Assembly (NCBI RefSeq): GCF_030010375.1
Contig: NZ_JASCRY010000001.1
Location: 1,426,001-1,490,000 of the forward strand
DNA from: Flavobacterium yafengii
GTDB taxonomy: Bacteria > Bacteroidota > Bacteroidia > Flavobacteriales > Flavobacteriaceae
Direction of reading: 5' to 3'
DNA: 64,000 bases
Each line of letters starts with the position of its first letter. Position 1 is the first letter of the stretch. The notes below the pieces were generated by a model, which saw only the letters and a list, made by a program, of their open reading frames with translations, had not been told where the DNA came from and did not search any database. The position numbers and the translations under genes are program-made. Below, in pieces: positions 1 through 8,070 of the stretch.

Positions 1-1395
1 CGTAAATTGATTGGGTGGTTTGGTTTCCTTTTCTAAAAACGAAGGTTCGTGTGGGCCTTTTTCACCTACAACAAAACTCGGTAATATATCGGCTTCTTTT
101 TCTTTGGCGTTTGGGTCTTCAAAAACTATTCTAAAGCCTTTTTTTAAGATTTCTTTTCCGGTGGTTTTGAAAGCTACATCGGCAGCTTTCCCGATAACGG
201 TAGTATTGGCAACCAAACAATCGTCATAAAATACGGCAATAAATCGCTTGGTAATTATGTCATACACTTGCTGCTGATTGTATTGCAAGTTGGTTTGAAT
301 CCCCGTTGGAATAATCGCGTGGTGATCCGTAACTTTTTTATCATTGAAAACTTTGGTCGATTTTTTAATCTTTTTTTCCAAAAGTGGTTGCGTCAACGCC
401 GCATAATTCGTCAAGTTTTTCAGAATTCCGGGTACTTTTGGATAAATATCATTCGGCAAAAACGTGGTGTCGACTCTGGGATACGTGACTACTTTTTGTT
501 CGTACAAAGTCTGGACAATTTTAAGCGTTTCATCTGCCGTAAAGCCAAATTTGGTATTGCAATACACTTGTAATCCTGTTAAATCAAATAGTTTTGGTGC
601 AAACTCATTACCATTCTTTTTTTCGACAGAGACAATTTCGAATTCACTTTCCTTGACTTTATTGGCTAAAATCTCTCCATCTTCCTTTTTCAAAAAGCGT
701 CCTTCCTCATAACTAAAAAGCGTCTCTCGATATAAAGTTTGTAATTCCCAATACGGTTGCGGCTTGAAATTCTCAATCTCTTTGAATCGGTCCACGACCA
801 TGGCCAAAGTTGGGGTTTGTACTCGACCGATAGACAATACTTGTTTGTATCCGCCGTGTTTTACGGTGTACAAACGGGTAGCATTCATACCGAGTAACCA
901 GTCGCCAATGGCTCTGGAAAATCCTGCATAGTATAAATTATCGTAATTGGCGGATGGTTTCAAGTTCTCAAAACCTTCTTTGATGGCTTCTGTGGTCAGG
1001 GATGAAATCCATAAGCGTTGTACCTCGCCTTTGTACTGGGCTTCGTTCATGACCCAGCGCTGAATGAGTTCTCCCTCTTGCCCGGCATCCCCGCAGTTGA
1101 TGACCAAGGTCGCTTTGTCGAATAGGCTTTTTATGATTTTGAATTGCTTTTGAATACCCGAATTTTCCACCACTTTGGTCTCAAATTTGTCGGGAAGCAT
1201 GGGCAGGTTGTTCAAATCCCAACTTTTCCAGTGGGGCTTATAATCGTTCGGTTCTTTCAAGGTGCATAAATGCCCAAAAGTGTACGTTACCTGATAACCA
1301 TTGCCTTCGTAATACCCGTCGTGCTTGGTATTGGCTCCTAAAACGGATGCGATTTCGCGTGCTACACTTGGTTTCTCGGCAATACAGACCTTCAT
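1..1395 (-). CDS. topB: DNA topoisomerase III, type IA (3' end beyond window)
   Basis: Type IA topoisomerase that cuts and passes single DNA strands. Reading the minus strand from the ATG at 1395 gives MKVCIAEKPSVAREIASVLG, the N-terminal Toprim signature. It is followed by an acidic Toprim region (INCGDAGQEGELIQRW), the conserved SIGRVQTPTLAMVVDR segment, and TYPRVDT, which holds the catalytic tyrosine. About 465 residues are visible and the frame stays open to the left edge, so the C-terminus is missing from the window only because of the cut. The purine-rich AGGAGA just upstream of the ATG supports this start. The family assignment is firm; it resembles the plasmid/Bacteroidetes TopB type, and several paralogues often exist per genome. 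Confidence 0.9.
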   Translation of the reverse strand, partial: MKVCIAEKPSVAREIASVLGANTKHDGYYEGNGYQVTYTFGHLCTLKEPNDYKPHWKSWDLNNLPMLPDKFETKVVENSGIQKQFKIIKSLFDKATLVINCGDAGQEGELIQRWVMNEAQYKGEVQRLWISSLTTEAIKEGFENLKPSANYDNLYYAGFSRAIGDWLLGMNATRLYTVKHGGYKQVLSIGRVQTPTLAMVVDRFKEIENFKPQPYWELQTLYRETLFSYEEGRFLKKEDGEILANKVKESEFEIVSVEKKNGNEFAPKLFDLTGLQVYCNTKFGFTADETLKIVQTLYEQKVVTYPRVDTTFLPNDIYPKVPGILKNLTNYAALTQPLLEKKIKKSTKVFNDKKVTDHHAIIPTGIQTNLQYNQQQVYDIITKRFIAVFYDDCLVANTTVIGKAADVAFKTTGKEILKKGFRIVFEDPNAKEKEADILPSFVVGEKGPHEPSFLEKETKPPNQFT

Positions 1396-1490
1396 TTTCT
1401 CCTACTGATTTTGAAGCCGCAAATTAGGAATTTAGAAATTGGTATTAAAAAGAAATCTTTAGGAGTTATGAACGGGTAGGGTTTGCTGTT

Positions 1491-1590
1491 TTTTAGGAGC
1501 AGAACGAATAGTTTTTCAAGGATGAAACTTCCTGCTGTCCGCTGTATCTCTACGCTACGCTACGAGGATGCCACTTCCATCAGGGCTAAA
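1491..1590 (-). repeat. Dispersed structured repeat, copy 1
   Basis: Read on the minus strand this begins TTTAGCCCTGATGGAAGTGG and ends with AGCGGACAGCAGGA and GCTCCTAAAA. The same order of blocks (AGCCC-GAT, AAG-GG-ATCC, a variable hairpin, AGCGGA-AGC-GG, GCTCCT) occurs at 7870-7960, 15378-15512 and 38100-38248, with a divergent relative at 49036-49127. Here the central hairpin is built from repeats of CTACG. All copies are intergenic. Confidence 0.7.
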
Positions 1591-1829
1591 GATTTCGTTT
1601 TGGTTTCATAATAACGAAAGAAAAAAATCTTTAAATATTAGAAACAGATTTTTCTAGTAAACGCTCTTGATAGCTGGGATTGGCAGGATGAGACCGGTTA
1701 ATTCATTGCCAGGCACAAAGTCTATTGTTTTACTCGTTCCTCTTTCTGTGAGGAACGTTATTTACAGGTAAAGTACACACTTTATACACGCTGCGGTTAT
1801 GCTCTAAATTACAATTGAAACTCGTTGCA

Positions 1830-1971
1830 AACGAGCGCCCAATGTCATTAAGTTAAGCTGTTTTGAAGGCTTCTCGATACAATTTTAAATAGTAAAGCTT
1901 TCGCATTAATGTTCAAAATTACTCGAAGTGACGGTTAAAACAGCTTAACTTAATAACATTGAACGAGCGCC
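1830..1971. mobile_element. MITE-like palindromic element with 10-bp flanking direct repeats
   Basis: The element proper runs from 1840 to 1961. Its first 25 bases (starting CAATGTCATTAAGTTAAGC) and the reverse complement of its last 25 bases differ at one position. It is bracketed by identical 10-bp direct repeats AACGAGCGCC at 1830-1839 and 1962-1971, as expected for a target-site duplication. The inner part is also roughly self-complementary, so the whole could fold as one long hairpin. It contains no open reading frame, so any movement would need a transposase supplied from elsewhere. Confidence 0.65.
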
Positions 1972-2216
1972 AGTGGGGAAATGGTTGTGTAAATAAATTT
2001 CAATTGTGTAATAATTACTCACTTTTTTTTTCTGAGTTTTTCGTAATGAGCTGATTATCATTTTAAAGGGATCTTGGAACAAGTATTGCTAAATCGAACT
2101 GTATAATTCTCCTGTTCATTGTATAGTAATATTTATTGGTGTAAGCTATAAGTAAATTAAAAATGAATAATGAGATTTTAATAAACCAATAGCCTATAAT
2201 TTTTAGTAGTACAATT

Positions 2217-3653
2217 ATGAAAAGTGAAACGAGTATTTTAAAACAATTTTATTCCCCCAGCCCTGATATCAGTTCTATTTTTCGAATTAATTTCAGGTCA
2301 TTAAAAATAGGATTTAAGAGAAACAGTAGTCCATTAGCTGCTTTAGTGCTGATTGGTACTTTTTTATTACTGATAGCGGGAGCGTTTTTAGTTTATAATT
2401 TACAATCTGATTTTGAAGCCTTACATATTGACAGAGTCAATTCTGCGTGGGGAATTTCATTTTTGATTCTAACCACTGTATTATTTTTCTTTTATGGAAG
2501 TGTTTTTATATACAACCTATATCACTATCTAGCCTATAAACCTATCAAATCCGTTACGGACGAATTATTGCCTACTTGTACCGTAATTGTTCCTGCCTAT
2601 AATGAGGGAAAATTGGTTTGGAATACCTTGATTAGCTTAGCTGCTAGCGACTATCCGGAACATAAATTGCAGTTATTAGCCATTGATGATGGTAGTAAAG
2701 ATGATACGTGGTATTGGATGCAGGAAGCAAAATTGAGATTAGGAGACCGTTTGTCCATTTATCAGCAACCTAAAAATCAAGGAAAACGTCAGGCATTAAA
2801 TCGTGGATTTGAAATGGGTACTGGAGAGATTTTTGTAACAGTAGATAGTGATTCGATTGTCAAAGTAGATACCTTGCGAAATCTTGTGAGTCCGTTTGTT
2901 ACCAATAAAGAATGTGGTGCTGTTGCTGGAAATGTTCAGGTATTGAATAATCAAAAGGCTATATTGCCTAAAATGTTGAATATCAGCTTTGTAATGAGTT
3001 TTGAATTCATACGTTCAGCAGAAAGTAGTTTAGGTTCTGTTTTATGTACTCCAGGAGCCGCAGCGGCTTATCGTAAATCAGCAGTTCTTGCTTGCCTTCC
3101 GGAATGGATTAACCAAACCTTTATGGGAAAACCTTCGGATATTGGTGAAGATCGAGCGATGACAAATATGATCCTGAAACAAGGGTCTCAGGTATTATTT
3201 CAAAGCAATGCATTGGTTTTGACTAACGTACCGGAAGAATATACCGGTTTGTATAAAATGTTTATCCGATGGGGCAGAAGTAATGTTCGCGAAAATATTA
3301 TGATGGCTAAATATGTGTTCAAGGATTTTAGAAATGGATCTAAATTTGGAACCAGGCTTTTGTTTTTAAATCAGTCGCTAAAGATCATTATGGCTATTCC
3401 ATTTCTGCTATTTATGGTGTTTCTTGTCCTCACACATCCCCTTTTATTGATTAGTTCTACGCTATTAGGAATATTGATTTTATCCAGTTTTCCTGTTTTA
3501 TTTTATGCTAAGCGATATTCAATTCTGGAATCCTTTTGGGCGTATTCGTACAGTGTTTTTTATACTTTTAGTCTGTTTTGGATCATGCCTTATGCTATTT
3601 TTACGGCTAATAAAAGTGGGTGGTTAACGCGAGGTTTATCTCAAAAAGAATAA
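2217..3653 (+). CDS. Membrane-bound family 2 glycosyltransferase (processive, NodC/PgaC-like)
   Basis: Probable polysaccharide synthase that transfers sugar from a nucleotide-sugar donor at the inner face of the cytoplasmic membrane. Of 478 residues, two N-terminal membrane segments (about 42-64 and 78-102) precede a GT2 domain with VIVPAYNEG, an IDDGS motif, VDSDS (DxD metal site), GEDRA, and the RWGRS box that resembles the Q/RxxRW motif of processive synthases. Two to four hydrophobic segments follow at the C-terminus. No other polysaccharide genes lie next to it, so it looks like an orphan synthase with its own strong terminator. The polymer made cannot be read from the sequence; a hyaluronan-, chitin- or poly-GlcNAc-like product is possible. 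Confidence 0.85.
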   Translation: MKSETSILKQFYSPSPDISSIFRINFRSLKIGFKRNSSPLAALVLIGTFLLLIAGAFLVYNLQSDFEALHIDRVNSAWGISFLILTTVLFFFYGSVFIYNLYHYLAYKPIKSVTDELLPTCTVIVPAYNEGKLVWNTLISLAASDYPEHKLQLLAIDDGSKDDTWYWMQEAKLRLGDRLSIYQQPKNQGKRQALNRGFEMGTGEIFVTVDSDSIVKVDTLRNLVSPFVTNKECGAVAGNVQVLNNQKAILPKMLNISFVMSFEFIRSAESSLGSVLCTPGAAAAYRKSAVLACLPEWINQTFMGKPSDIGEDRAMTNMILKQGSQVLFQSNALVLTNVPEEYTGLYKMFIRWGRSNVRENIMMAKYVFKDFRNGSKFGTRLLFLNQSLKIIMAIPFLLFMVFLVLTHPLLLISSTLLGILILSSFPVLFYAKRYSILESFWAYSYSVFYTFSLFWIMPYAIFTANKSGWLTRGLSQKE

Positions 3654-3674
3654 GCCATTGTTCAGGGATTAAAT

Positions 3675-3720
3675 ATAAAACGACTTGAAATATTGTAGCG
3701 GATATTTCAAGTCGTTTTTT
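3675..3720 (+). terminator. Rho-independent terminator after glycosyltransferase
   Basis: AAAACGACTTGAAATA pairs with TATTTCAAGTCGTTTT around a short loop, followed by a run of T. It is a near-perfect 15-bp stem just after the stop codon. Confidence 0.9.
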
Positions 3721-3955
3721 TGCTTAGTCATTTTTGTCAGAGTAATCGGATTGACAATTTATTCCTGTAAAGTTGATTTTCTGTTTATAAAAAAAATCAC
3801 ATCAAGTGCGTCATTACGAGGATCGAAGCAATCCCATCCAGTTGGTCTATTATTTTATTTGCTCATTGTTGCGGGCACAGTTTGTAAAACTGCGCTATCG
3901 ATTATGGATAATCGGGTTGTAAACGAACACCAGTGAGCGGGGCTATAATGCGAAT
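3721..3955. repeat. Spacer built from degenerate dispersed repeats
   Basis: The segment GTCATTACGAGGATCGAAGC (3805-3830 area) is a degenerate form of a widespread GTCATTGCGAGGAACGAAGC type repeat; a reversed relative lies near 7985-8000. Further on, GTTTGTAAAACTGCGCTA (about 3880) resembles GTTTGCAAAACTTTGCTA near 44451, and TTGTAAACGAACACCAGTG resembles the target sequence around the MITE at 1830. Short open frames here are by-products of the repeats and not convincing genes. Confidence 0.5.
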
Positions 3956-4384
3956 TTATATCTTAAAAACATCCAGTCTTTGCATCCAGGGAATTTCGGA
4001 CTCTACAAACGTAAGTTTGGTCTTGATTATTCGCTCCGTTTTATCTCTAGGATTTTTAGTGACAAATCTCGCCTTGGAATTATTAAAATCCAATGTATAT
4101 TTTTCATCAAAGTCTTCTTGTTTGTTGGAAGAAAAAGTAATCACATTGTCTTTCGCGCTCCATTTCCCTTTTCCGTATTTATTTACTTCGGGTGGAATTC
4201 CGTTTTTAATATTCGAATGATAATAAAATAGGAATGTTCCATCTTGATTTAAAGTTAATTTATAGTCGAACATATCATTTCCTGGCGTATTAAGTGTACG
4301 ATTATAATCACCAGCAAATGAATTTGATTGCGCGAATACTGTCAAGTTGGAAATTAAAAGGAATGTGGCAAGTAGTAGTTTCAT
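3956..4384 (-). CDS. Small secreted protein of unknown function
   Basis: A 142-residue protein with a clear signal peptide (MKLLLATFLLISNLTVFAQS, cleavage probably after AQ). The mature part (FAGDYNRTLNTPGN..., KLTLNQDGTFLFYYHS, YGKGKWSAKDNVITFSS) looks like a small beta-rich domain of the lipocalin or NlpE-like kind, in which strands with G-W-S and D-G-T-F patterns alternate. I do not recognise the family. It stands alone between repeat-rich spacers in an accessory stretch. Its likely location is the periplasm or cell exterior. Confidence 0.7.
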   Translation of the reverse strand: MKLLLATFLLISNLTVFAQSNSFAGDYNRTLNTPGNDMFDYKLTLNQDGTFLFYYHSNIKNGIPPEVNKYGKGKWSAKDNVITFSSNKQEDFDEKYTLDFNNSKARFVTKNPRDKTERIIKTKLTFVESEIPWMQRLDVFKI

Positions 4385-4473
4385 CGGTATGTTTTATACC
4401 TTTTTTGCTGCTTGGGATTGGTTGCGTTGGGTCGAGCAGGTGTTTACAAAGTCTCTCGACTTCATCTTGCTGT

Positions 4474-4637
4474 GCGAAGTCTCCTGACTTCGTACCCATT
4501 GCTATATGCCGTTCTAACTTTAGCAACCTTTATTTTCCTGTGTTTATTGATTATTGGAATTGCTATGAAGTCGTGAGACTTCGCAGAGCAATCACAATTA
4601 TATTTTGCTGTTACGACTTATATATACTTCGTGGAGC
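4474..4637. repeat. 164-bp palindromic repeat, copy 1
   Basis: Begins GCGAAGTCTCCTGACTTCG, itself a hairpin, and contains GAAGTCGTGAGACTTCGC about 110 bases later, so 4474-4584 has inverted ends. The full 164-bp unit recurs at 4697-4860 with only scattered differences. A partial relative (AAAGTCTCTCGACTTC) lies just before, near 4449. Confidence 0.8.
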
Positions 4638-4696
4638 GGGCGGCAGTGAGATATGCAGTCTTCTCGAAAATGAAAATAGTATTATTAGCATGCTGA

Positions 4697-4860
4697 GCGA
4701 AGTCTCCTGACTTCGTACCCATTGCTATATGCCGTTCTAACTTTAGCAACCTTTAATTTCCTGTGTTTGTTGATTATTGGAATTGCTACGAAGTCGTGAG
4801 ACTTCGCAGAGCAATCACGATTATATTTTGTTGTTGCGACTTATTTATACTTCGCAGAGC
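4697..4860. repeat. 164-bp palindromic repeat, copy 2
   Basis: Second copy of the unit at 4474-4637, same orientation, offset 223 bp. The terminal hairpin motifs are conserved. It ends four bases before the stop of the downstream minus-strand gene, so it forms that gene's 3' flank. Confidence 0.8.
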
Positions 4861-4864
4861 TGGG

Positions 4865-6826
4865 TTATTCATTTGGTCTAATAGTTTTGTCTTCTATTAA
4901 TTCGGTGTAGATTATAATTTTTTGGAAAACATTATTAATTTCATTTGTATACCAAGTAATTTTTTTGTAATTTTTATCAAATGTTATAGTTTGTCTATAG
5001 TTATCTAAATAAAAATGTCTTTGTGAACTTTCATCATAATTTTGATAAGTCCAAGGTGAATGTAGCCAATTATTTTCGCCTCTTTTAAAAGCATAATTAT
5101 CTAAATCAAAATATAACTTCGATTGAACATTCAATTCGTTTGTTAAATCATATTCTTTGGTTAAAGAATTGTAAGTGTATTCTAAAATTTTGTTGGTTTT
5201 ATAACCGCCAGTTATATGATTAGAACTTTTTAATTTAACTTTTTGAATTGTTTTATTTTTTAATTTTTCTATTAGTTCGCACCCTTCATTTGATCCTAAA
5301 TCACAACTCTTTAAAAAATCACTTTTTGCATTTTCTAAATTGTTTTTGTAATAATTATTCAAACCTCTAGTTATGTATGAATTTGGTAATTTTGGTTTTC
5401 TCTCAATTAATGTGTTTATGTATTTTGTAGATAAATCATAGTCTTCTTTTTGTTGATAAAGATTTGCTAGTGATAAATAAACGTCATTGGCTTTGTCATA
5501 ATTAATGTCATACATAAAGTAATTTTGTTCACTTTTATTAATTTCTATAAAAGCCAAATATTGTTCTAAAGCCTTTTCGTAATTATGTTTCTTTTCAAAA
5601 ATTCTACCTAAATAAAAATATGGTAAAGCTAATCTTGGATATTCTTTTGGGAATAATTTTTTTGCTTCTTCAAAGTATTTTTCTGAATATTCTAAATCGT
5701 TAGTTTCATAATATGATAATGCTTTGTAAAAAAAAGCATCTCCGATAGAAAATTTTTCTAATTCGGAATTATTAATATCATCATCGGTTAATTGAAATTC
5801 ATAAGCTAATTTTGCAGACTGATAATTTCTATTTAAAGTTTGGCTTTCAGCAAATCTCATTAAAGCAATTTTGTCTTTTTTGTTTAGTTCATAAGCCTTA
5901 TAAAAGTCTTTTGAAGCTTTTGAAAAATCTTCCATTTTTGCAAATGTAACTCCTCGATTAAAATATAAAAAATCTCCTATAGCTAAACTGTCATTGATCT
6001 TTATATTTTCTAACTTTTTGTAATCATTTATTGCTTGAGGATATAATTTAGCTTTTGAATAAGCTATTGCTCTTAATGCAATAGGAAAGAAATTATTTTC
6101 TTTATTTAATGTTATTGATGTTGTAAAGTTGTCTATTGCATCTTCAATATTATTATTTCTTAAATCTTCTTGTCCTTTCATATAATATTGAACAAAAAGA
6201 GTATTTAATAATTCTGATTTTATTTTAGAAATGAAATAATTTTGCTTTTTAGTAGTAATTTCGTAGCCTTCTTTAATCGCTAATAACCTTTTTAATTTGT
6301 CTGGATGTGTTTTGCTAAATGTTTGTGGCAAACTATTTATTGCTTCTTGAGCTTCCATTAATGAATAACCAAATTTTGCCATAACAAAACCAGAAAATTT
6401 ATCCGCTTCAATTTCACTTAATTTATTATCATTTTCTGAAATGTTTTTTAGAGTATGTCCTTGAAGGTGATGACCAATTTCGTGAGCCAAAACAGAAATA
6501 TAGACAGATTGCTTTATGTTTTTATTTTGTGAAAGCTTATTTAAAAAAGACTTGTCATACAAGATATATCTGAAACCTTCATAATTCAATGCTACACAAT
6601 TATTAATTCCTGGACTATTAACGTAAACAAAATTTTTTTCTAAACCAATCAATGTTGTGATATCAAATATGATTTTATCAATTTGATTGTCATTTTCAAA
6701 ATTACCTTGTAAATATCTATAATAATTATTTGGAAGTTTTTCTGTATTGTAACTACAATGATCTGATTGACAATAGCAAAAAAAAGAAATAAAAAAAACG
6801 ATAACTGTTTTGAAAGATGATTTCAT
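4865..6826 (-). CDS. Secreted M48-like zinc metalloprotease with TPR repeats
   Basis: A 653-residue exported protein. After a signal peptide (about residues 1-20) comes a compact zincin domain: AHEIGHHLQGH carries HExxH at about 115-119, and SEIEAD at about 137-142 supplies the third-ligand Glu in the E-x-x-A-D arrangement of M48 proteases. From about residue 205 a series of tetratricopeptide repeats runs to about residue 520 (for example LYFNRGVTFAKMEDFSKAS), and a beta-rich tail of about 130 residues closes the protein. The architecture resembles BepA-type envelope proteases, which combine M48 and TPR parts, but the tail is unfamiliar. It is the last gene of a same-strand trio in a markedly AT-rich stretch. 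Role inferred: envelope protein quality control or processing. Confidence 0.8.
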   Translation of the reverse strand: MKSSFKTVIVFFISFFCYCQSDHCSYNTEKLPNNYYRYLQGNFENDNQIDKIIFDITTLIGLEKNFVYVNSPGINNCVALNYEGFRYILYDKSFLNKLSQNKNIKQSVYISVLAHEIGHHLQGHTLKNISENDNKLSEIEADKFSGFVMAKFGYSLMEAQEAINSLPQTFSKTHPDKLKRLLAIKEGYEITTKKQNYFISKIKSELLNTLFVQYYMKGQEDLRNNNIEDAIDNFTTSITLNKENNFFPIALRAIAYSKAKLYPQAINDYKKLENIKINDSLAIGDFLYFNRGVTFAKMEDFSKASKDFYKAYELNKKDKIALMRFAESQTLNRNYQSAKLAYEFQLTDDDINNSELEKFSIGDAFFYKALSYYETNDLEYSEKYFEEAKKLFPKEYPRLALPYFYLGRIFEKKHNYEKALEQYLAFIEINKSEQNYFMYDINYDKANDVYLSLANLYQQKEDYDLSTKYINTLIERKPKLPNSYITRGLNNYYKNNLENAKSDFLKSCDLGSNEGCELIEKLKNKTIQKVKLKSSNHITGGYKTNKILEYTYNSLTKEYDLTNELNVQSKLYFDLDNYAFKRGENNWLHSPWTYQNYDESSQRHFYLDNYRQTITFDKNYKKITWYTNEINNVFQKIIIYTELIEDKTIRPNE

Positions 6827-6836
6827 AAAAAATATT

Positions 6837-7061
6837 TTATTTTAAATATGTAGTTTCAATAAGTAGAGTTGTTTCCCAAGGGAAATTAGGAATGTATGGT
6901 TGGTTTTGATCATAGTGCTTAATTAGGCTATTCATATAATCTTCAGCGGATTTTAAATTTTTGGCTAAAAATTCAAATTTAATTAAGGTATGTGGTGAGC
7001 TTTTGTCTTCTATGCTTCTAAGAGTTCTAATTTCAAAATTGTATTTTTTAAGATTTACCAT
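6837..7061 (-). CDS. Small hypothetical protein upstream of the metalloprotease
   Basis: A 74-residue protein (MVNLKKYNFEIRTLRSIEDK...) with no signal peptide or membrane segment. It contains an alternating charged/aromatic pattern that could form a small alpha/beta fold. It lies 10 bp upstream of the M48-TPR gene on the same strand, so co-transcription is likely. I do not recognise it. The tight spacing and the shared base composition are the main reasons for accepting it as a gene. Confidence 0.55.
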   Translation of the reverse strand: MVNLKKYNFEIRTLRSIEDKSSPHTLIKFEFLAKNLKSAEDYMNSLIKHYDQNQPYIPNFPWETTLLIETTYLK

Positions 7062-7118
7062 ATGTTTTTTCTTTTGTTAATGTTGTTGCGATTATTGTGT
7101 AACTTTTTAGATTATTTA

Positions 7119-7640
7119 CTAAAACATAATTTTGTCAAATTCTTCGTAATTATATTTTTTTAAATTATGTTTTAGTAAATGATTAAAAACATCATTAATA
7201 GAATTCGTAAAAAAATACTTTTCCTTAATATTATGAATCGTAGAATTAAAATCTATTTCATGAAAATCTTTTTTAAATTCTTTCAATTCGTTTTTATTCA
7301 ATACAGCGAAACCAAGAAATTTAGATTCATATTCATATAAATAATAAGGTTCATTTATTTTTTTTATTTCTCCAATTAAACATTCCCAAATCGTAATATT
7401 TCCAAGAGTATAGATGAATCCTTCCTTTTTAAAACCCAATTTATTAAGTAAATTTTCAGAAATCCATTTTTTTTTGTAACCATAATTTAGATGGTAGTCA
7501 TAAATTTTAATTTCTTTAGAGTTTGGAAGTAGTATAGCATTGTAACCATTTTCATTTTTATTCAAGATTCTAATTTGTACATAATTGTTTTTCACAGGAT
7601 TGTAAATTTCAATATACTCGTTATTTTTAAATTCTATCAT
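7119..7640 (-). CDS. Hypothetical protein, first gene of the M48-TPR trio
   Basis: A 173-residue cytoplasmic-looking protein (MIEFKNNEYIEIYNPVKNNY...), very rich in Lys, Asn, Tyr and Phe, as expected from the low GC of this stretch. No recognisable motif, signal or membrane segment is visible. It lies 57 bp upstream of the 74-residue gene on the same strand. The composition and the absence of a familiar domain resemble immunity-type or accessory proteins, but that is only a guess. Confidence 0.6.
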   Translation of the reverse strand: MIEFKNNEYIEIYNPVKNNYVQIRILNKNENGYNAILLPNSKEIKIYDYHLNYGYKKKWISENLLNKLGFKKEGFIYTLGNITIWECLIGEIKKINEPYYLYEYESKFLGFAVLNKNELKEFKKDFHEIDFNSTIHNIKEKYFFTNSINDVFNHLLKHNLKKYNYEEFDKIMF

Positions 7641-8015
7641 GGTTTTGTTATATTTTGTTCTTTGTTACATATAATTTTATATGCCTGAAAATATATGGAT
7701 ATCGTTAGTTTAGTCAGAAAAATCAATGTTTATTTCCTTCAAATATATACCTTTCTTCCGAAAATACGGACAAAAAAATATTAAGTTATCTTTCGTTTTC
7801 AAAACTAACTCCTTTTGATTCAGCAATTTTACGGAAAACCGTAAACGCTGTCTTTTTAGCACAAATGCCCTAGCCCTGATAGCAGCGGCATCCTTTTTCT
7901 GGTCTCGTTTTTTCTAACGAGACCAGAAAAAGATACAGCGAATAGCAGGAAATAGCTCCTGATTGTCACACAATTCGTTCCTTATTGTTCGCAATGACAA
8001 TCTCAATTAGGAGCC
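7641..8015. other. Intergenic region before prfA
   Basis: The stretch includes a short hairpin TTTACGGAAAACCGTAAA near 7829, a dispersed repeat copy (7870-7960) and a degenerate repeat near 7970-8005 (GTTCGCAATGACAATCTCAA). No gene is seen. Confidence 0.5.
7870..7960 (+). repeat. Dispersed structured repeat, copy 2
   Basis: Starts TAGCCCTGATAGCAGCGGC and ends AGCAGGAAATAGCTCCT. The centre is a perfect 17-bp stem (TTTTTCTGGTCTCGTTT with its complement) around a short loop. Same block order as the copies at 1491, 15378 and 38100. Confidence 0.8.
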
Positions 8016-8046
8016 TTGCAAACTGAATAGTTTTTTCGTATTTTTG
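8016..8046 (+). promoter_or_regulatory. Putative prfA promoter
   Basis: TTG at 8016-8018 and TATTTTTG at 8039-8046 (fits TAnnTTTG) with a 20-base spacer match the known Bacteroidetes sigma-A promoter form. The ATG of prfA follows 24 bases later. Confidence 0.7.
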
Positions 8047-8070
8047 CACTCCAATAAAAGGAATAAGAAA

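Larger units (their letters stand above)
1396..2216. other. Intergenic region with two repeat elements
   Basis: No credible gene lies in these 820 bases between topB and the divergent glycosyltransferase. The stretch holds a dispersed repeat copy (1491-1590) and a MITE-like palindrome with flanking direct repeats (1830-1971). The last 245 bases are AT-rich and presumably carry the promoter of the glycosyltransferase, but I see no clear TAnnTTTG element close to its start. Confidence 0.6.

Noticed and set aside
11..712. Plus-strand open frames at the left edge
   Set aside because: They lie antisense to topB, whose motifs (Toprim, TYPRVDT) are clear.
3685..4231. Plus-strand open frames after the glycosyltransferase
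   Set aside because: They run through the terminator and degenerate repeats or antisense to the signal-peptide protein at 3956-4384.
8044..8070. Upstream TTG start for prfA
   Set aside because: Lies inside the TATTTTTG promoter element; the ATG at 8071 gives the normal RF1 start and length.
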